Source: Saprospiraceae bacterium
Lineage (GTDB): Bacteria > Bacteroidota > Bacteroidia > Chitinophagales > Saprospiraceae
DNA: 5,912 bases
Reading direction: 5' to 3'
Assembly: GCA_020628755.1 (NCBI GenBank)
Contig: JAHDEQ010000241.1
Span: forward strand, 1-5,912
The notes under the pieces were generated by a model. That model ran no database searches. It worked only from the letters and a program-made list of their open reading frames with translations, and was not told where the DNA came from. Each line of letters opens with the position of its first letter. The first letter of the stretch is position 1. The position numbers and the translations under genes were made by a program. Below, piece by piece: positions 5,899-5,912 of the stretch.

Positions 5899-5912
5899 CT
5901 GTCTAACGACAG
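5899..5912 (+). terminator. Possible terminator hairpin after the M42 gene, cut by the window edge
   Basis: CTGTC and GACAG pair around TAAC, starting 12 bases after the TAG of the M42 gene. The stem runs to the last base of the window, so a longer stem (a GC precedes the left arm) and any T-tract would lie outside. Position and shape suit a terminator, but half of the evidence is missing. Confidence 0.35.

Overview
The window looks like ordinary chromosome from a member of the Bacteroidota. The clues are low G+C (roughly 35-42% by eye), no purine-rich Shine-Dalgarno sequences before the starts, a match to the Bacteroidota -7 promoter motif TAnnTTTG, and a long M23 peptidase and an exported helical-repeat protein of types I associate with that phylum. 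I cannot name a genus from the sequence. There are no tRNA or rRNA genes, insertion sequences, CRISPR arrays or integrase genes.

Layout: four intact protein genes fill almost the whole window. Three lie on the minus strand. In transcription order they are a 773-residue exported repeat protein of unknown function (4718 down to 2397), a 187-residue KilA-N domain protein (2301 down to 1738), and a 575-residue secreted M23 metallopeptidase (1741 down to 14). The fourth, on the plus strand, is a cytosolic M42 aminopeptidase (4838-5887), divergent from the repeat-protein gene across a 119-base gap.

How they fit together: the KilA-N and M23 genes share the four bases ATGA (stop TGA overlapping start ATG), so they are very probably co-transcribed and translationally coupled. 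The 95-base gap before the KilA-N ATG holds an imperfect hairpin just after the repeat-protein stop and a TATCTTTG promoter motif, suggesting the KilA-N/M23 pair is a separate transcription unit. Nothing links M42 functionally to the others beyond a shared divergent intergenic region containing an inverted repeat.

The most surprising signal is a perfect 32-bp palindrome (2076-2107, 16-bp arms, no spacer) inside the KilA-N coding sequence. A second, shorter dyad lies about 76 bp away in the same gene and shares the core ATCGAATT. Because KilA-N is a proposed DNA-binding domain, self-binding is a testable idea, but only an inference. The KilA-N protein also appears shorter than relatives I recall, with an unusual C-terminal tail ending at the M23 gene. 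I see no clearly new multi-gene system here.
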